The notes beneath the pieces were generated by a model that saw only the letters and a list, made by a program, of their open reading frames with translations, made no database searches and had not been told where the DNA came from. Below, piece after piece: positions 1 to 8,067 of a stretch of 64,000 bases of DNA. Numbering within the stretch: position 1 is the first letter of the stretch; every line of letters begins with the position of its first letter. Location: positions 2,335,448 to 2,399,447 of the forward strand of contig CP054182.1 of the NCBI GenBank assembly GCA_015709675.1, given 5' to 3'. A program made the translations under genes and the position numbers. The DNA comes from Ignavibacteriales bacterium (GTDB lineage: Bacteria; Bacteroidota; Ignavibacteria; Ignavibacteriales; Ignavibacteriaceae).

Positions 1-1
1 T

Positions 2-2032
2 ATTGACAGAGAGTGGAAGTCGTATCTCAAAAAAATTTATTATCCGTTATATGAAAATTATTCGAATATCAGCGATAAATCCGTTATTATTAATAAAACT
101 GGTTTCAGTTTCTCACCTGTAGTTAAGAAGACTGAGAAAAGCACTCAGGTGTATTTTACCGCTAATCTGGACGGATACTCCTCTTTATATCTGACAGAAA
201 AGAAGGCGGGCGAGAAAAGTTATACAAACCCCCGGTTAATTCTTCAGGGTGAAAGATCTCCGGAAATTGAGGCTTTTCATCTGTTTGATAATGCTCCCGG
301 AATTTCTCAGACCGGAATAATAGCAATTTCAGTGAAGTATGGAGCTGCTGACGCTATTCATCTTTATTCGACTGAAGAAGGAGCTATTGTTAAAACGATT
401 TCGGATGAGTCATTGGTGAGCATCTCATCTCCCTCCTTTAACAACCGTGGAAATAAAATAGTCTTTAGTGCAATTGACAAAAAAGGTTTTTCTGATCTGT
501 ATATTTATGAACTGCTGACAGAAAAACTTTTACGGCTGACCAATGACTATTACGAAGAGAGGACACCCGTTTTTAGCAAAAATGATGATGAAGTTATCTT
601 TGCCTCAGACAGAACCACCGGACCGAACAAAGGCTATATAAATCTGTTCCGGATTTCACTCAGCCGCCTTGATATAAATTATATTACCGATCTTCCGATG
701 AATATTGAGGCCCCTCGTCTTGTTCCCGGAAAGAACGGGCTCATCGCCCGTGCTGATCCGGATTCCGTTGACAATTTCTTTTTTATTGATTTAGGATCGA
801 AGAATCTCCAGACTCTTTACCGGGTCACATCTTTTATTTCTCCGGTTTTTGATCACTGGCTGATAAATGATACAACTATGGTTTTCAGCGGATTTGAGAA
901 CTCTGGATTCCGGTTGTATGAGAAAAATTTTTCGATACCTGATACACCGTTTGTGCAGAAACTGCTGAATACCGATTATCCCGCATGGACGGCAAAGACA
1001 TACAGCACGGAAATATCACGCCAGGAGATTTATTACGAGAATGAATATACGCTGGACTATGCCCAAAGCCAGATATCTACCGACCCTGTATATGGAACCA
1101 GCGGAGGAGCTGTTCTTTCTCTGAGTGATTTATTCAGTAATGATAATTATTTCTTTCTGATCTATAATACCGCTCAGGTTCAGGATGATTTTCTGAAGTC
1201 TTTTAATATTGCCCTTACCCGCTTGAATCTTTCTGACCGCACAAACTACAGCTATGGAATTTTTCATTTTAGCGGAAGAAGATATGATCTGAGGGATACG
1301 GATGAATTCTTTTATGAGAGAAGTTTCGGCGGTTCACTCGCGTTTTATTATCCGCTTTCCAAATTTGCCCGTATTGAAGCAAATGTCACCATTGCCAACA
1401 GTGATAAACAGGTAATTACCGGAGTAGTTGAAAGAAAGGCATTACTTCACAGTAATTCTGTATCCTATGTATTTGACAACTCCTTATGGATGCCGTCAGG
1501 ACCGGTTGACGGAACACGGCTGCGTTTCCTTTTGGGATATACCACTGATGTCAAATACAGCAATGTAAATTATTATACCATCATTGCTGATATGCGCTAT
1601 TATTATCGCCTCACTCTGCGCTCTGCTCTTGCCTTCCGCGGTTCCCTGTATTTTAATGATGGTAAAGAAGCAAGACGCTATTTCATGGGGGGGAGCTGGG
1701 ATCTTCGCGGCTGGCCACGGTGGGCAATCAGAGGTGAAAAGATGTGGATTCAGTCAACAGAATTGCGCTTTCCTCTTTTTGATCAAATACGGGTGACAAC
1801 TCCGATAGCAGATCTTGGCTTTTTCGGAATAAGAGGCGCATTATTCTGGGATTCAGGCGGTGCCTGGGATAAAACATACGAAACCAGTATCGGAAGCCTG
1901 GGGGGCGGTATCCGTTTTAATCTGTTTAACGTGATTATCCTCCGGTATGACGTAGGTAAAAAAATTGAAAAAAATTATACCAAGCTGCAAAAAGGTCTTT
2001 TCTATCAGTTTTTCTTCGGGTTTGACTTTTGA
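2..2032 (+). CDS. TolB-like propeller / Omp85-like barrel surface protein (5' partial)
   Basis: The frame is open from base 2 without a stop, so the gene starts upstream and the GTG at 149 is internal. About 676 residues are visible. The first half has WD40/TolB-type blades (repeats such as 'SLYLTE', 'HLYSTEEG', 'DLYIYE' with 'VIFASDR'). The second half alternates aromatic beta-strands and contains GGSWDLRGW near residue 568, resembling the conserved LRG(F/Y/W) loop of Omp85/BamA surface-antigen barrels. The chain ends in Phe (FFGFDF), as outer-membrane beta-signals do. This suggests an outer-membrane barrel with a propeller in front. In related bacteria such proteins can also carry an N-terminal peptidase-MA domain, but that part lies outside the window. 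The stop overlaps the next start by 4 bases (TTGA). The exact role is unknown. Confidence 0.75.
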   Translation: MDREWKSYLKKIYYPLYENYSNISDKSVIINKTGFSFSPVVKKTEKSTQVYFTANLDGYSSLYLTEKKAGEKSYTNPRLILQGERSPEIEAFHLFDNAPGISQTGIIAISVKYGAADAIHLYSTEEGAIVKTISDESLVSISSPSFNNRGNKIVFSAIDKKGFSDLYIYELLTEKLLRLTNDYYEERTPVFSKNDDEVIFASDRTTGPNKGYINLFRISLSRLDINYITDLPMNIEAPRLVPGKNGLIARADPDSVDNFFFIDLGSKNLQTLYRVTSFISPVFDHWLINDTTMVFSGFENSGFRLYEKNFSIPDTPFVQKLLNTDYPAWTAKTYSTEISRQEIYYENEYTLDYAQSQISTDPVYGTSGGAVLSLSDLFSNDNYFFLIYNTAQVQDDFLKSFNIALTRLNLSDRTNYSYGIFHFSGRRYDLRDTDEFFYERSFGGSLAFYYPLSKFARIEANVTIANSDKQVITGVVERKALLHSNSVSYVFDNSLWMPSGPVDGTRLRFLLGYTTDVKYSNVNYYTIIADMRYYYRLTLRSALAFRGSLYFNDGKEARRYFMGGSWDLRGWPRWAIRGEKMWIQSTELRFPLFDQIRVTTPIADLGFFGIRGALFWDSGGAWDKTYETSIGSLGGGIRFNLFNVIILRYDVGKKIEKNYTKLQKGLFYQFFFGFDF

Positions 2033-3168
2033 GAAAAGTTATTATTATCCTGGTGTCCCTGCTTGTGGCCGGGTGCAGCGGCTCATATATCAGAGTTGAA
2101 GTCAAGTCCGATCAATATTATATACCATATTTTTCCGGAAATCCGGAGAGAAATCACTTCATTAATGTTTCAATGAAAGATACACTCGTGTTTGCCTGGC
2201 AAAACGAGATGTATGGCAGTTTCGGATTTAATACTGCTGTAGGATATGACAGTATCATATTTATTAATGACCTCTCGGGTAAGGTTTTTGCTTATAATGT
2301 ATTTAGCGGAAAAAGAACGGGACAGGTCAAATACCGCGGTACCGTTGCTGTAAGTCCTCTTATTCACAAAAACCATATAATTTTTCCGGTCTCGGAATAC
2401 AATCAGGAAGGGACGACGATTTATTCATACGACTTTACCAGAGGCATTGAACGCTTTAAGTATAGTTTCACCGGAAAAATTCAGAGTGAAGGATTAGTTG
2501 CAGGGGATAGTTATTTCTTTGTTGCGGAAAATGGAATAATTATCCTTTTGGATCAGAATGGAAATCTTCTGGATACGGAAGAGTCTGAGCTTTATACTCA
2601 TTCAGTGCCGGTGATGGCTGATAAGCAGATTTACTGGGGTACAGACAGGGGAGCAGTTCTCAGATATAATCATGAATCGAAGAGTTTAAGCGGCAGATTG
2701 AAACTATCAGATTTTCCTCTTGGTCACGGCGTTGTATCAAATGGCATCTACTATCTGCTGGACAATCAGGGGGTGATGTATGCTGTATCGCTTAAAGATT
2801 TTAAACTTCAATGGAAACTTGATATTGGGCGAAAATCGTTAGCAGCCCCGGTGCATGACGGATCAGCACTATGGATTACAGCACAGGACGGTTCAGTTTT
2901 GAAGATCAATCCTGAGAAACGCTCCGTTACAGCAGCCGGGCAGTATAACGAGTATTTTAATACTGCACCTTTGGTGCTTTCCAATGTATTGATTTTTGCC
3001 GCACATAGCGGTAATTTACTGGTAGTTGATAAAGAGACTCTTGCAGTGAAACAGAAAATTGAAATGAATTCCCGCATGAAACTTATCCCGATTCTATTTA
3101 AGGGATTTCTGATTACCGGCTATGACAGCGGGATAATTTCCGTATATAAAATTACTACGGAACCGTAA
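2029..3168 (+). CDS. PQQ-like beta-propeller lipoprotein
   Basis: 379 aa from a TTG start inside the TTGA overlap with the previous stop. The N-terminus is a lipoprotein signal: positive start, hydrophobic core, lipobox LVAGC with Cys16. The mature part consists of repeated beta blades of the PQQ/quinoprotein type (for example 'SGKVFAYNVFSGKRTG', 'GVMYAVSLKDFKLQWKLD', 'SGNLLVVDKETLAVKQ'). It resembles BamB-type scaffold lipoproteins more than an enzyme; I see no dehydrogenase active-site signature. Coupling to the upstream barrel gene suggests an outer-membrane assembly or surface partner, which is inference. The next gene begins directly after its stop. Confidence 0.75.
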   Translation: MRKVIIILVSLLVAGCSGSYIRVEVKSDQYYIPYFSGNPERNHFINVSMKDTLVFAWQNEMYGSFGFNTAVGYDSIIFINDLSGKVFAYNVFSGKRTGQVKYRGTVAVSPLIHKNHIIFPVSEYNQEGTTIYSYDFTRGIERFKYSFTGKIQSEGLVAGDSYFFVAENGIIILLDQNGNLLDTEESELYTHSVPVMADKQIYWGTDRGAVLRYNHESKSLSGRLKLSDFPLGHGVVSNGIYYLLDNQGVMYAVSLKDFKLQWKLDIGRKSLAAPVHDGSALWITAQDGSVLKINPEKRSVTAAGQYNEYFNTAPLVLSNVLIFAAHSGNLLVVDKETLAVKQKIEMNSRMKLIPILFKGFLITGYDSGIISVYKITTEP

Positions 3169-3780
3169 ATGAAGAGAATTCAAATTCTGTTTTTCATTAC
3201 TTTGATGTACGGAGGATTCTTCGGCAACATCCACGCCTTTGAATGTAACGACTTTTCAGAGGCCGATAGCGTACAAGGCAGTACACTTTGGATATCTCCG
3301 GTTTCAGAAGCTATAAAACTGCCTGATGGAAATCGGGACAGTATGCTCATCACGATCAGCACTTTACCTTCTGACGCGGAAGTACTGTTTGATTCACTCA
3401 TAGTCGGCAGGACTCCGGCTAAGGTTCCGTATCTCTCCAAACTCACCCTGAGAAAAAAAGGATTTGCAGAACGTGAGATCTCTCCGGCGATGACAGATTC
3501 CGTTCAATATTTTGAACTTATCCGCTTATCTCCTGCTAATAAAGAGTCATTCTTCCAGACGAATACGTTTACCTTAGTTAGTGCCGCAATTATTGTGCTG
3601 GGCGGGACTGCAGCATATTTAAAGATCCAGGCGGATGGACATTTTGAAGAGTATCAGCGTTCCGGTAATGATGACTTCCTTTTAAAAACGAGAAGGTATG
3701 ATCTTTACAGCGGGCTTGCCTTCGGAGTAATGCAGATTAATTTTGGATATCTTGTATATAAGTTTCTGGTGAATCCATGA
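3169..3780 (+). CDS. PEGA-domain exported protein
   Basis: 203 aa; ATG directly follows the TAA of the previous gene. A Sec signal peptide (residues 1 to about 23, ending NIHA) is followed by a PEGA-like beta domain around residues 60-105 ('[20 protein letters not shown]', then a Lys-rich 'LTLRKKGF' strand). A hydrophobic segment around residues 130-150 ('[17 protein letters not shown]') could anchor it in a membrane, and another hydrophobic stretch lies at the C-terminus. PEGA domains are usually surface-layer or envelope binding modules. Its last 4 bases (ATGA) contain the start of msrB, so it is translationally coupled. No precise function can be assigned. Confidence 0.7.
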   Translation: MKRIQILFFITLMYGGFFGNIHAFECNDFSEADSVQGSTLWISPVSEAIKLPDGNRDSMLITISTLPSDAEVLFDSLIVGRTPAKVPYLSKLTLRKKGFAEREISPAMTDSVQYFELIRLSPANKESFFQTNTFTLVSAAIIVLGGTAAYLKIQADGHFEEYQRSGNDDFLLKTRRYDLYSGLAFGVMQINFGYLVYKFLVNP

Positions 3781-4319
3781 TGAAACGGGCGGCACTGTTG
3801 CTTTTTATTATCCAGACAGCTCTTTTACCCGGATGCGGTGAAAAGAGTTCTTTACCGCATGACGGCAGCGGATATTTTACTACGAATGATTCTACAAATA
3901 AAAAATCAGAGAAACATATGTTTAAAGTGCAGAAAACTGATGAAGAATGGAAGAATGAATTAACGGAGATGCAGTACTATGTTCTCAGACAAAAGGGAAC
4001 AGAGCGTGCATTCACCGGAGAATATGAACATACCAAGGATAAAGGTACATACGCATGTGCAGGATGCGGAGAGGAGTTATTCTCATCAGATATGAAATAT
4101 GACTCCGGCTGCGGATGGCCTGCTTTCTTTACGGAACTTGCAGGCAACAAAATTATACAGCAGGAAGACCGCAGTTTCGGGATGATCCGTACAGAGATTC
4201 TCTGTGCTTCATGCGGCGGACATCTCGGTCATATTTTTGATGACGGACCTCAGCCGACAGGTGTCAGATACTGCGTTAATTCAGCTTCGCTGAAATTTAT
4301 CCGTCACGGGCAGAAGTGA
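3777..4319 (+). CDS. msrB: Peptide methionine-(R)-S-oxide reductase MsrB, lipoprotein form
   Basis: 180 aa. The catalytic domain spans roughly residues 55-175 and carries MsrB hallmarks: two zinc CxxC pairs (CAGC and CASC), the GWPAFF block, [12 protein letters not shown], and the resolving/catalytic region RYCVNS with Cys166. It reduces the R-diastereomer of methionine sulfoxide in proteins. Unlike most cytosolic MsrB it has a signal peptide with a lipobox (LLPGC), so it is probably a periplasmic or outer-membrane lipoprotein that repairs envelope proteins. Start ATG at 3777 (ATGATGA overlap with the upstream stop). Its end overlaps the next start (GTGA). No MsrA is present. Confidence 0.93.
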   Translation: MMKRAALLLFIIQTALLPGCGEKSSLPHDGSGYFTTNDSTNKKSEKHMFKVQKTDEEWKNELTEMQYYVLRQKGTERAFTGEYEHTKDKGTYACAGCGEELFSSDMKYDSGCGWPAFFTELAGNKIIQQEDRSFGMIRTEILCASCGGHLGHIFDDGPQPTGVRYCVNSASLKFIRHGQK

Positions 4320-5488
4320 CCGGCAAAGAGCGCATAGCGCGTCATATGAATCTCGGCATCAGTGACCGGACTCCGGTTATGTGCCAGCTTTCCATTGGAC
4401 ATTACTTTCTTCATTCTGGTATTGATCCAGTTGACATCTGGTTCGAGTCAGAGGCATTTGCGGAAGCACTTATTAAACTTGCTGACCGTTATAACTTTGA
4501 TGGAATCCTTGTTAATCTGCCGGGCAGAGGCGATACCTTTAAGAAAAATGTCAGCGAAGTTATCCGTTCGTCTGATGAGATAAAAGTTGTATGGAAGAAC
4601 GGATATTACACACTTTTACCTGTGGATGATAATCCGCATTACTACACTCCTGATGGAGAAAGACAGTTTCCCGTATTTGATGAGATAGATCCTGAAAAAC
4701 TCTATTATATAGAACCCTGGGATATAACGGAAGTTAAGTTTCCTTTTTACTGGGGATTTAATGAACTCCGTGAAAAACAGGATTATTTTCCCGATTATCA
4801 CTTCGATACGATTCGTAGAGTAAAAGATTCGGCAGGCGGGCGCCTTTCGGTGCACTCTGAGGTTTTCTCTCCATGGTCTCAGTTCCTTGAACTTCTTAAT
4901 TATGAAAACGCACTGATGGCAATCATGGATGACCCTGTTAAGGTGAAAGCAATACTTACTCACCTTACAGAAGGCACTATTGATCTGGCAACAAAACAGG
5001 CGGGTCAAGGAGCGGATGCAATTCTTATTTCTTCGGCATTTGCCGGTGCGGGACTCATTTCAAGGGATCAGTACAGTGAGTTTGTTCTGCCTTATGAAAA
5101 AGAAATCATTACTGAAGTTAAAAAGAACTGCGCGGTACCGGTATATACACATACCTGCGGCAGTATTGGGGACCGGCTTGATCTCATGCTGGAAACCGGA
5201 ACAAATGGAATAGATACTCTTGATCCTCCTCCCTTGGGAACTGTTGATCTCGCGGAAGCAAAGCAGTTTCTGCTGGGGAAAGTTTTTATCAAAGGAAATA
5301 TTGATCCGGTTAATACTTTGCTTTATGGCAGCAGGGATAATATTATCCGGGATGTTAAGCAGAGGATTGCAATAGGAAAAGAAGGGGGAGGATATATCCT
5401 TTCTTCAGCCTGCTCAGTTGCGCCTCACACACCTCCTGAAAACATAAAACTTCTTGCTGAACTGGCTGAGGAATATGGAATCTACTGA
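4316..5488 (+). CDS. Uroporphyrinogen decarboxylase-like corrinoid methyltransferase (MtaA/CmuA type)
   Basis: 390 aa, GTG start in a GTGA overlap with msrB. It belongs to the UroD/MtaA fold family. The zinc-type motif of the methyltransferase branch is present as His279-x-Cys281 (VYTHTCG) plus Cys366 (SSACS), which haem-pathway HemE lacks. It also has the '[12 protein letters not shown]' and '[20 protein letters not shown]' blocks typical of this branch. The next two genes encode a corrinoid protein and a homocysteine methyltransferase, so it probably moves methyl groups to or from the corrinoid protein. The methyl donor is unknown. HemE is unlikely given the motif and context. Confidence 0.82.
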   Translation: MTGKERIARHMNLGISDRTPVMCQLSIGHYFLHSGIDPVDIWFESEAFAEALIKLADRYNFDGILVNLPGRGDTFKKNVSEVIRSSDEIKVVWKNGYYTLLPVDDNPHYYTPDGERQFPVFDEIDPEKLYYIEPWDITEVKFPFYWGFNELREKQDYFPDYHFDTIRRVKDSAGGRLSVHSEVFSPWSQFLELLNYENALMAIMDDPVKVKAILTHLTEGTIDLATKQAGQGADAILISSAFAGAGLISRDQYSEFVLPYEKEIITEVKKNCAVPVYTHTCGSIGDRLDLMLETGTNGIDTLDPPPLGTVDLAEAKQFLLGKVFIKGNIDPVNTLLYGSRDNIIRDVKQRIAIGKEGGGYILSSACSVAPHTPPENIKLLAELAEEYGIY

Positions 5489-6134
5489 GAAGCAGTTGTT
5501 TGAGCAAATGTCTCAGGCAGTGATTGACGGGAAACAGGATAACACGGTAACACTTACACATCAATTGCTTGGCACAGGTACAGAACCTAAAAGAATTCTC
5601 GATGAGGGACTTATGCCGGGAATGGAAGTGGTTGGTATTCGTTTTCGTGACAATATCATTTTTGTTCCGCAGGTGCTTATTTCAGCAAGAGCAATGAAGG
5701 CGTCACTTGCAATCCTGGAACCTCTTCTTTCGAAGTCTGATATCTCTGGTTCCGGCACGGTTATAATCGGAACGGTTAAAGGGGATATACATGATATTGG
5801 CAAAAACATCGTAGCGATGATGCTCAGAAGCAGCGGATTTAAGGTAATAGATATTGGTATCGATGCAAAGGTGGAAAAATTCCTTCTGACGGCAGCTCAG
5901 GAGGGGGCTCAGATACTTGGTATGTCAGCTTTGCTGACTACAACCATGGGATATATGAAGACGGTTATTAACAAAGTCAGGGAGGACGGACTGCCGTACA
6001 AGATTATGGTTGGTGGTGCACCTATTTCCCGGCAGTTTGCTGAGCAGATTGGAGCGGATGGCTACGCCCGTAATGCTACCGAGGCAGTTGCGCTCGCGAA
6101 AAAACTGATGGAAGACTATAAAGCAGTATCATGA
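5475..6134 (+). CDS. Corrinoid (vitamin B12)-binding methyltransferase subunit
   Basis: 219 aa from the ATG at 5475; an in-frame TTG at 5454 would add seven residues. A helical cap domain (residues 1 to about 88) precedes a Rossmann-like B12 domain with the base-off motif Asp104-x-His106-x-x-Gly109 (GDIHDIG), where His replaces the lower ligand of cobalamin, and the downstream 'MSALLTTTM' and 'VGGAPIS' loops. It is the methyl carrier between the UroD-like enzyme upstream (14-base overlap) and the homocysteine methyltransferase downstream (ATGA overlap). Family relatives are MtaC, MtbC and the MetH cobalamin module. No reactivation domain is fused to it. Confidence 0.9.
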   Translation: MESTEKQLFEQMSQAVIDGKQDNTVTLTHQLLGTGTEPKRILDEGLMPGMEVVGIRFRDNIIFVPQVLISARAMKASLAILEPLLSKSDISGSGTVIIGTVKGDIHDIGKNIVAMMLRSSGFKVIDIGIDAKVEKFLLTAAQEGAQILGMSALLTTTMGYMKTVINKVREDGLPYKIMVGGAPISRQFAEQIGADGYARNATEAVALAKKLMEDYKAVS

Positions 6135-7015
6135 ATTTCAGAGAACGGATTTTTTCCACAAAGGATATACTCCTCGCCGACGGTGCTATGGGAACAGAAC
6201 TGCAAAAGCGCGGTCTTGAAAGCGGTGCCTGTCCTGAACTGCTTAACCTGACACATCCGGAAATTGTCCGTTCCGTTCATAGAGATTATATATCCGCGGG
6301 CTCTGATATCATTGAAACCAACACATTTGGCGCAAACCGGGCCCGTCTCAAACTTCATGACTCTGAGCACCTTGTAAGAGAGATTATCCTTGCAGCCGTT
6401 GAGAATGCCAGAAGCCAGTCAGCAAATGTCTTCATAGCAGGCTCAATGGGACCTCTCGGAGAGTTGATTGAACCGCTCGGGCTGATGTCTTCATCAGAAG
6501 CATATGATATATTCGCTGAGCAGGCAGAGGCTTTCCATGAAGCGAAAGCTGATGTCATTTTTATTGAGACCATGATGGCACCAGAGGAGATTATCATTGC
6601 GGTAAAAGCCGTTAAAGAGAATTCCGATATCCCGGTTGCCGCATTAATGACGTTTGAACATGGTCAGTCGGGGAACCGCACCATGTGGGGAACTTCAGTT
6701 GCAGAAGCAGTTGTTTTGCTAACTGATGCCGGAGCAGATATTCTTGGCTCGAATTGCGGCAGAGGATTTGATGAGATGGCAGGGGTTATTAATGAATTCA
6801 GAAAAGCATCGGATAAACCGCTCCTTGCAATGGCCAATGCCGGTATACCGGTCTGGGAAGAAGGAATATCCATCTATAAAGAGACACCGGAGATGATCTC
6901 TCCTTATGTGAGGCAGCTACTGGAGTCGGGTGTCCGGATTATAGGCGGATGCTGCGGTACTGCACCGGAGCATATCCGGGAAATGCGAAAAATTCTGAAT
7001 CTTTATCAGAAATAG
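6131..7015 (+). CDS. Homocysteine S-methyltransferase (BHMT/MetH N-terminal domain type)
   Basis: 294 aa. The complete zinc-dependent homocysteine methyltransferase domain is visible: 'LLADGAMGTELQKRG' at the N-terminus, Cys209 in GSNCG, and the Cys274-Cys275 pair in GGCCGTAPEHI, the three zinc ligands of the family. The protein ends directly after this domain, so it lacks the folate, B12 and activation modules of full MetH. With the preceding B12 protein it could form a split methionine synthase, taking the methyl group from methyl-corrinoid. It closes the overlapping gene chain. Confidence 0.9.
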   Translation: MNFRERIFSTKDILLADGAMGTELQKRGLESGACPELLNLTHPEIVRSVHRDYISAGSDIIETNTFGANRARLKLHDSEHLVREIILAAVENARSQSANVFIAGSMGPLGELIEPLGLMSSSEAYDIFAEQAEAFHEAKADVIFIETMMAPEEIIIAVKAVKENSDIPVAALMTFEHGQSGNRTMWGTSVAEAVVLLTDAGADILGSNCGRGFDEMAGVINEFRKASDKPLLAMANAGIPVWEEGISIYKETPEMISPYVRQLLESGVRIIGGCCGTAPEHIREMRKILNLYQK

Positions 7016-7046
7016 TCTGTCTAAAAGATAAAAAAACGGAGTTTTA

Positions 7047-7856
7047 ATGTACGATATACAGGATTTTGAAAGGGATGTCATTCGCGCCAGTTTTGTTCAG
7101 CCGGTTCTGGCTGATTTCTGGGCGGAATGGTGCGGCCCCTGCAGAATGCTTTCACCAGTCTTAGAAAAATTAGCCGCCGAGGCAAACGGTAAATGGAAAC
7201 TTGCCAAGGTGAATACTGAAGAATTTCCGGAAGTTTCAGCGCGTTTCGGGATAAGAAGCATTCCTGCGGTGAAACTGTTTTTTGAGGGAAAACAGATTGA
7301 TGAATTTGTAGGGGCTTTGCCTGAAGGAAAAATACGGGAATGGCTCAACAAACATATCCCCGATGAAGAAAAGAAAATTCTTAAACAGACTGAAACCCTT
7401 ATGGCTTCAGGTCAGACTGACCAGGCAAGAAATTTACTCAAATCCGCCATTGATGCCGGATCATCCAGTCCTGATCTGCTTCTGCAGTATGCCCGCACAT
7501 CGTTCTTTACGGAATTTGGCGAGTATATCATGACTATGGAAAAACTCGGGCATCAGAAAGAAGGGGATGAACTCTACCAGACGCTCATTCAGTTTGAGGA
7601 GCTCAGAGCTTTCAGCAAGGACTCCGGTTCGCTGCCTGAGGATGGTGCGAAACCTATGATTTTGGAGGCAATTCAAGCACTCCTAGAGCAGAATTTCGCG
7701 GCATCGCTTGAGAAATTCATTGAAGTTATCAGGATCAACCGTTACTATAAGGACGATCTCGCCCGTAAAGCCTGTGTGGCGATATTCAAATATCTTGGCG
7801 AAGAGCACCCCACAACAACCGAATACAGACGGCCTTTCGGCAGAGCACTTTACTAA
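7047..7856 (+). CDS. Thioredoxin-domain protein with TPR-like C-terminus (CnoX/YbbN-like)
   Basis: 269 aa, ATG at 7047. An N-terminal thioredoxin fold (residues 1-105) has the active site WAEWCGPC and cis-Pro loop 'IRSIPAVKLF'. The C-terminal half (about 110-269) is helical with TPR-like repeats and the conserved 'QALLEQNFAASLEKFIEVIRINRYYKDDLARKACVAIF'-type end, here described by its core 'YKDDLARK'. This matches the CnoX/YbbN co-chaperones that protect unfolded proteins during oxidative stress and hand them to DnaK/GroEL. No signal peptide, so cytosolic. It keeps the redox CGPC that E. coli CnoX has lost. A GC-rich hairpin follows. Confidence 0.88.
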   Translation: MYDIQDFERDVIRASFVQPVLADFWAEWCGPCRMLSPVLEKLAAEANGKWKLAKVNTEEFPEVSARFGIRSIPAVKLFFEGKQIDEFVGALPEGKIREWLNKHIPDEEKKILKQTETLMASGQTDQARNLLKSAIDAGSSSPDLLLQYARTSFFTEFGEYIMTMEKLGHQKEGDELYQTLIQFEELRAFSKDSGSLPEDGAKPMILEAIQALLEQNFAASLEKFIEVIRINRYYKDDLARKACVAIFKYLGEEHPTTTEYRRPFGRALY

Positions 7857-7862
7857 AATCAG

Positions 7863-7887
7863 GCCCCGGATTTCCCCGATCCGGGGC
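7863..7887 (+). terminator. GC-rich stem-loop, possible terminator
   Basis: Perfect 8-bp stem GCCCCGGA / TCCGGGGC with a 9-base loop, directly after the thioredoxin gene. No clear T-run follows (ATTCTCATT), so it may be a weak terminator or a 3'-end stabilising hairpin. Confidence 0.45.
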
Positions 7888-8019
7888 ATTCTCATTACTG
7901 GGAAAACCCCCCTCAAATCTAAATATTTCCAATTTCCAGCGGCTGACTTTGCCTGATTAGTTGTTAAATCGCAATTAATTCAGCATTTAAAATCTTTCAA
8001 TATGGCATATTTATTGCAG

Positions 8020-8058
8020 TTGACACGGCTTAAGGGTTAACCCCTCGTGTATATTTAG
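8020..8058 (+). promoter_or_regulatory. Candidate promoter/operator of the cbb3 oxidase locus
   Basis: Between the hairpin at 7863 and ccoI the DNA is AT-rich. It holds TTGACA at 8020-8025, a perfect 10-base palindrome GGGTTAACCC at 8034-8043, flanking arms ACACG (8023-8027) and CGTGT (8046-8050), and TATATTTA at 8050-8057, one mismatch from the Bacteroidota TAnnTTTG element. The palindrome could bind a repressor or fold in the 5' leader. No consensus FNR box is visible. Spacing between the two promoter-like boxes (24 bp) is not ideal, so the exact promoter is uncertain. Confidence 0.35.
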
Positions 8059-8067
8059 AAGAAAGAA

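Noticed and set aside
4316-5488. HemE (uroporphyrinogen decarboxylase of haem synthesis)
   Set aside because: The His-x-Cys ... Cys zinc motif and the corrinoid/homocysteine neighbours point to the methyltransferase branch.
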